From Triplophysa rosa (Eukaryota; Chordata; Actinopteri; Cypriniformes; Nemacheilidae): a stretch of 64,000 bases of DNA. The stretch spans positions 8,962,976 through 9,026,975 of the forward strand of contig NC_079910.1 of the NCBI RefSeq assembly GCF_024868665.1, written 5' to 3'. The notes below the pieces were generated by a model. The model had not been told where the DNA came from, did not search any database, and saw only the letters and a list, made by a program, of their open reading frames with translations. Positions within the stretch are counted from its first letter, which is position 1, and every line of letters begins with the position of its first letter. The position numbers were made by a program, and so were the translations under genes. This document shows, in pieces, positions 60,490-64,000 of this stretch.

Positions 60490-61491
60490 TTAGGGAAAAG
60501 TGTCCCGCTCCACCGGGTTGAAGGGCTGAACTATCGCTCTTCCTGGCACACACTTACAGCCTCCACAGCGCATTCGTCCCAGTACCAACAGCTTTTGCCG
60601 GAACTTGTGAGACATAAAAGCATAAAGCACCGGATTGGCTATGACAGAGGAGCTGGCCAACAAGCGGGCAATGATGGCGAAGTCCACCCGTATGTTTTGC
60701 ACACCACAAGCCAGCAAGAACATGAGGATGTAGGATGGCAGCCAGCAGATGGTAAAAACCAACACCAACAGAGCCGACGTCTGGGTGACCTGCCGTTGGT
60801 AGCGTTCCAGCTGTGGCGCAGCACCTCGCATCCGCGTCCTCCGTAGGAATCTGTAGAGTTTGCCGTACATGATGACGATTATAATAAGGGGCAGAGCAAA
60901 GCCAAACAGGAACAAAATGGTGCAGTAGACCACCTGACTGAGATTCGATAGAAAGGCAAAGCAGTAGATTGGAGCGGATCTCACGGTGCGGAATGCAAAC
61001 TGAGGTGCAGCCAGGGCGATTGCCGGGACCCACATAAGGATCGCAGAAAAGCGTAGCCAGCGCTGCATTCTTAAACGAAATGTCCAGGTGGGGTGCACCA
61101 CAATGAGGTAGCGAGTCACAGCTAATGCAGCTAGTGTCAACACGCTCGCCGAGCTGCAGGCCACGCCCAGGAAACTGATGGCTTTGCACAGCAACCTGCT
61201 GAAGGGCCAGTAGCCGAGTGCTATAGCAGCGGTGTGGAAGGGCAGGCAGATGAGGAGCAGGAGATCAGAGGCGCTCAAAGCCAAAAGTAACATATCTGTC
61301 CCTTGAAAAGACTGCAGTCCGTTTTTTCTCCTGTATCCGGTCAGGATATAGATGACCAGAGAGTGGCCCACCAACCCGATCACCATGACTATTGCGTCCA
61401 AAGTAGGAACCAAAACCCGATGTAATTGCCATGGCAGATTATCTCGATGGCTGCTATTCATTTTGTCTAATCCTCTAAATGTACTGTACAT
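60490..61491 (-). CDS. Intronless class A (rhodopsin-like) G protein-coupled receptor nested antisense in an LRP1 intron
   Basis: Complete 333-codon frame. Seven hydrophobic segments at about residues 26-51, 64-91, 101-132, 145-163, 185-210, 236-261 and 268-292. Class A marks seen: D76 in TM2 (LALSASD), C102 paired with C177 in the second extracellular loop, W154, P201, CWLP at 249-252, NPVLY at 286-290, and tail cysteines at 309, 312 and 314 that could be palmitoylated. The start could be Met 1 or Met 11; Met 11 begins MNSS, an N-glycosylation sequon, and seems likelier. Oddities: TM1 has GLVGHSLV, with His 43 where nearly all class A receptors have Asn, and the DRY motif is T126-R-Y. Overall look is of a peptide-receptor type (galanin, kisspeptin or chemoattractant group), but I do not recognise the subfamily or ligand. 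Being uninterrupted, in good frame and without stops, it looks functional rather than a dead retrocopy. No promoter or poly(A) signal was identified. Confidence 0.9.
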   Translation of the reverse strand: MYSTFRGLDKMNSSHRDNLPWQLHRVLVPTLDAIVMVIGLVGHSLVIYILTGYRRKNGLQSFQGTDMLLLALSASDLLLLICLPFHTAAIALGYWPFSRLLCKAISFLGVACSSASVLTLAALAVTRYLIVVHPTWTFRLRMQRWLRFSAILMWVPAIALAAPQFAFRTVRSAPIYCFAFLSNLSQVVYCTILFLFGFALPLIIIVIMYGKLYRFLRRTRMRGAAPQLERYQRQVTQTSALLVLVFTICWLPSYILMFLLACGVQNIRVDFAIIARLLASSSVIANPVLYAFMSHKFRQKLLVLGRMRCGGCKCVPGRAIVQPFNPVERDTFP

Positions 61492-61787
61492 TGATCATTT
61501 GACAGTGGTGGTCATGGAGAACAGCGCAGTGGAACACATTTATGCTGGAGCTCGATGGTCGCCGTGTGTTTCAGGCTAATAATTAGCTTTTCTGAAAGTG
61601 TATTACTTCCTCCCGTGGTGAGGCAACATTGGAGCGTTTGCACAGGGATTATTGCATTCTCTGGAGAGCTGGGCGATTGTCTTTAGTGTTGTGAGATGCA
61701 TCTCGCTGAAAAAAGTTAAAAGCTGTATTAGCCTTTCTGTCTTTATGACATGTAAGTGTATTTATAATGAGGTCATGCTAATTCAGT

Positions 61788-61801
61788 GGGGGGGGGGGGG
61801 G
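61788..61801 (+). repeat. G14 homopolymer
   Basis: Fourteen consecutive G about 300 bases upstream of the GPCR start (C14 on the coding strand). Confidence 0.95.
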
Positions 61802-62012
61802 TCATGGTGTTAGTCAGACCAGAGAGTCACAGTTTAAAAATACATCAGGGTTCAAAAGTCTGTCCATGTTTAACATTTTGTATTAAAAGTCCAATCTAAA
61901 CCTTTATTCACTAATCGGAAGTGGTGAGATATTGTACAAAAATGCTCACGAAATGCTCTTTTGAACGGTGCAAGTATTTATGTGGAACATATTGGATTCA
62001 AAGTCTAATTTA

Positions 62013-62279
62013 GGCCACATCCACACGAAGCCAGAGATTTCCCTATCCGATCATTTTTTTCCTTTTCATAGCGTCATCTCAAGAAATATCTGCGTACACA
62101 CGAAACCGCTAAACCGACTCATAACGATGTAGTATAAACGCCATATCAGTATGTGGCGCTGTAATTCTGCCACAGAGATACACTAAAAACGGAGAAGAAG
62201 ACTAGGAGCATGCGTGTGGCCGAAATGCCGATACAAAATCTTAACGTATACAGCTAAACGCGTGTCAGTGTGGATGGCC
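62013..62279. repeat. Inverted-repeat element with GGCCACATCCACAC ends
   Basis: GGCCACATCCACACGAAG at the left, CAGTGTGGATGGCC at the right. Similar in style to the GGCCTGTCCACACC repeat at 36391. Confidence 0.6.
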
Positions 62280-62296
62280 TCTTAAACCTTTTTTTA

Positions 62297-62587
62297 AGAG
62301 ATGCACCGATACTGATTCCAATTATTCAGAGTGATATCTGCCGATACCGATTCTGAAGATGAAATTTATATTTCTTAACTTTCTGAATGTTATTAATTCA
62401 TTTAATGAACATCAAACTAGTGATGTTTCTTAGCGTTTTTCAATATGCAGAGCACAAATTCATTGCATTTCCTGTCCTATTTTGATTGACAGGATATATC
62501 TGCCCTGATCATCGGCTGTTTTTAAACTATCTAAACTAACTTTTATCGACCGATACTGATTATTGGCCGATATATCGGTGCATCTCT
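62297..62587. mobile_element. Inverted-repeat element with AGAGATGCACCGATA ends
   Basis: AGAGATGCACCGATACTGAT at the left, GATATATCGGTGCATCTCT at the right, with repeated CCGATAC / GTATCGG motifs. One-ended relatives occur at 13405-13440 and 16569-16640. Confidence 0.75.
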
Positions 62588-64000
62588 ACTTGTTTGCTAA
62601 TCAAATCTGTGGAAATTTGTAATATCATGCATCTTGGTGCAAAAAAAGTTATCTCACAGAATACTGGAAATGTAGCAGTTCGAGTGCATTAAAGTAACAG
62701 GATGGATCTTAAAATATGTTTTGTGTTCCACAGAAAAAGTCATACAGGTTTTGATTTCTGGAAGAACTAATACTTTTAAGTTAAGCTGAAATAAAAACAT
62801 TCTAAGACAAATACAAAATAGAGAATTCAGACTCGGACTTTTGGACCCAAGCAAATAGTAGCTATTACTTTGCGTTTTAAAGCAATTAATAAATTGTGAA
62901 ATTATGAAAGCTTACCATACAGATGTGCTAAATCCTTGCCCATACACACTTGCTTGTATTGATCGGGTGAAGCCAGGAAACCCTTAAAAAATGATTTTCA
63001 TCAGTCTACAAACAGTGATTCTTAAAGCTAAGTGCTCATTGCAACTTTCCTCTTACAATCTTATCAAAATATTCTTCCTATGCCATCCATTTCTTCCGCT
63101 TGGCTGTTCCAGGACTTTGGTCAAAGAAAGATCTCTTACTATAAGGTTCAAAAGGCTCACATCTCTCCTCAGCATATTCTCATAGACCGTTTCTGTTGTA
63201 GAGAGAGATGAAAGTAGTGGGTGGGACTCAAGTGTTTCCCAAGATATTGATCGGCAGGTTAGCCATACGCCTAATGACCTTCATGGTATCTGATGACGTC
63301 TCATAAAATGGCATCTATTAGGTTGAAATACTGTTTGTATTGGGGCGGACAGAGACTGTTACATAAGTGGCCTAAAGACTGATGTGATGCACTGGATCAT
63401 TATTGTTTTTTTACCAAAAGTAAACAGCATGGTTGAGTAATCTCTCTGTTTTATGAGGTGTAATTGCTATCGTAAAGCAGTCATCGGTGGGAAGCTGATG
63501 ATGCTGAACCCTCGGTGGAGAGAATTATACTGAGTCCTTATCTGATGCACTAAATGAAGCTCAATGATCTCGCATTAGCCTTGTGTGTAAGGTTTTTCCA
63601 GCAGTTTTCTTTTATCCTTTGAAAGAGCTATAAAGAGGCTCACCGGGAAAGGGTCTTGTATGCGCAGTCACTCATCCTTAAAATGACCATATGACACAAA
63701 GCTTCTTAACACCTGCAGACATCACGGGATTAAACCATTTACTGACAACCACTAAAACATTTTAAAAAAGATGTTTTGCCGCTTGACTGTCTTTGCAAAG
63801 TGTTAACCATAGAATACTGTCATATATACTTGACATATATAGTAATCTCTATGTGCACAGTATCTTGCTTTAAAATGCACAATTTATTCCTGAATCTTAC
63901 AGTTGTACTTTCTGTTATCACTTCTTAAAAATACTATATACTATAGTTTTGTCTGGTATCAATGTAGACAGCACTATGCAAATAAATGTGAATTGAAATG

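Larger units (their letters stand above)
59983..64000 (+). other. LRP1 intron 41, 5' part (extends beyond window)
   Basis: Holds a complete family A element (60009-60350), the antisense GPCR gene (60490-61491), a G14 run, two inverted-repeat elements (62013-62279, 62297-62587) and a family A scrap near 62710-62755. Nothing recognised in 62760-64000; no further LRP1 exon was found. Confidence 0.85.

Noticed and set aside
60445..61189. Other long frames over the GPCR (133 codons on +, 211 codons on -)
   Set aside because: Shadows of the receptor frame in other registers; they lack any family motif, while the 333-codon frame has all class A marks.

Overview
This window is vertebrate nuclear DNA, almost certainly from a teleost and probably a cyprinid-type fish. 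Most of it is one large gene on the + strand: LRP1 (low-density lipoprotein receptor-related protein 1). I could place 40 consecutive coding exons between 10972 and 59982. Their joins are all phase-compatible and carry AG/GT borders. They give 6,738 coding bases (2,246 codons), roughly the N-terminal half of an LRP1 of usual size (about 4,500 residues). The fish assignment rests on a high density of short inverted-repeat transposons whose ends (AGTTCACCCAAAAATGAAAA, then ...TTTACTCACCC) are familiar from carp-like fish genomes, and on several hAT-type and a probable Kolobok-type element.

Layout. 1-10971 lies upstream of the first recognisable exon, and is probably intron 1. It holds a decayed ORF (600-1067), two MITEs, a 1.3-kb THAP-domain transposon and several short repeats; no signal-peptide exon or promoter was found. 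10972-30981 holds exons 2-6 (two LDLa repeats, two EGF modules, start of propeller 1), separated by two long repeat-rich introns. 30982-41118 is intron 6, with a second, inverted THAP transposon. 41119-47351 is exon-dense (propellers 1-2, EGF modules, first part of the ligand-binding LDLa cluster) and is interrupted by an 860-bp nearly pure C/T tract directly behind exon 8. 49267-59982 holds the rest of the LDLa cluster and propellers 3, 4, 5 and the start of 6. 59983-64000 is the beginning of a further intron, and LRP1 continues beyond the window. Exon numbers assume that one unseen exon (signal peptide) precedes the first one found.

Nested inside that last intron, on the opposite strand, is a complete intronless class A GPCR gene (60490-61491, 333 codons). 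It has the usual cysteine pair, CWxP and NPxxY motifs, but His replaces the TM1 asparagine and TRY replaces DRY. This nested antisense receptor is the most noteworthy item. The inverted pair of THAP elements and the C/T tract that leaves LRP1's reading frame open through most of intron 8 come next.

Functionally, LRP1 is an endocytic and signalling receptor: LDLa repeats bind ligands in a calcium-dependent way, and YWTD propellers flanked by EGF modules release them at low pH. The transmembrane segment, furin site and NPxY tail lie outside the window. I see no evidence of bacterial, viral or CRISPR content.
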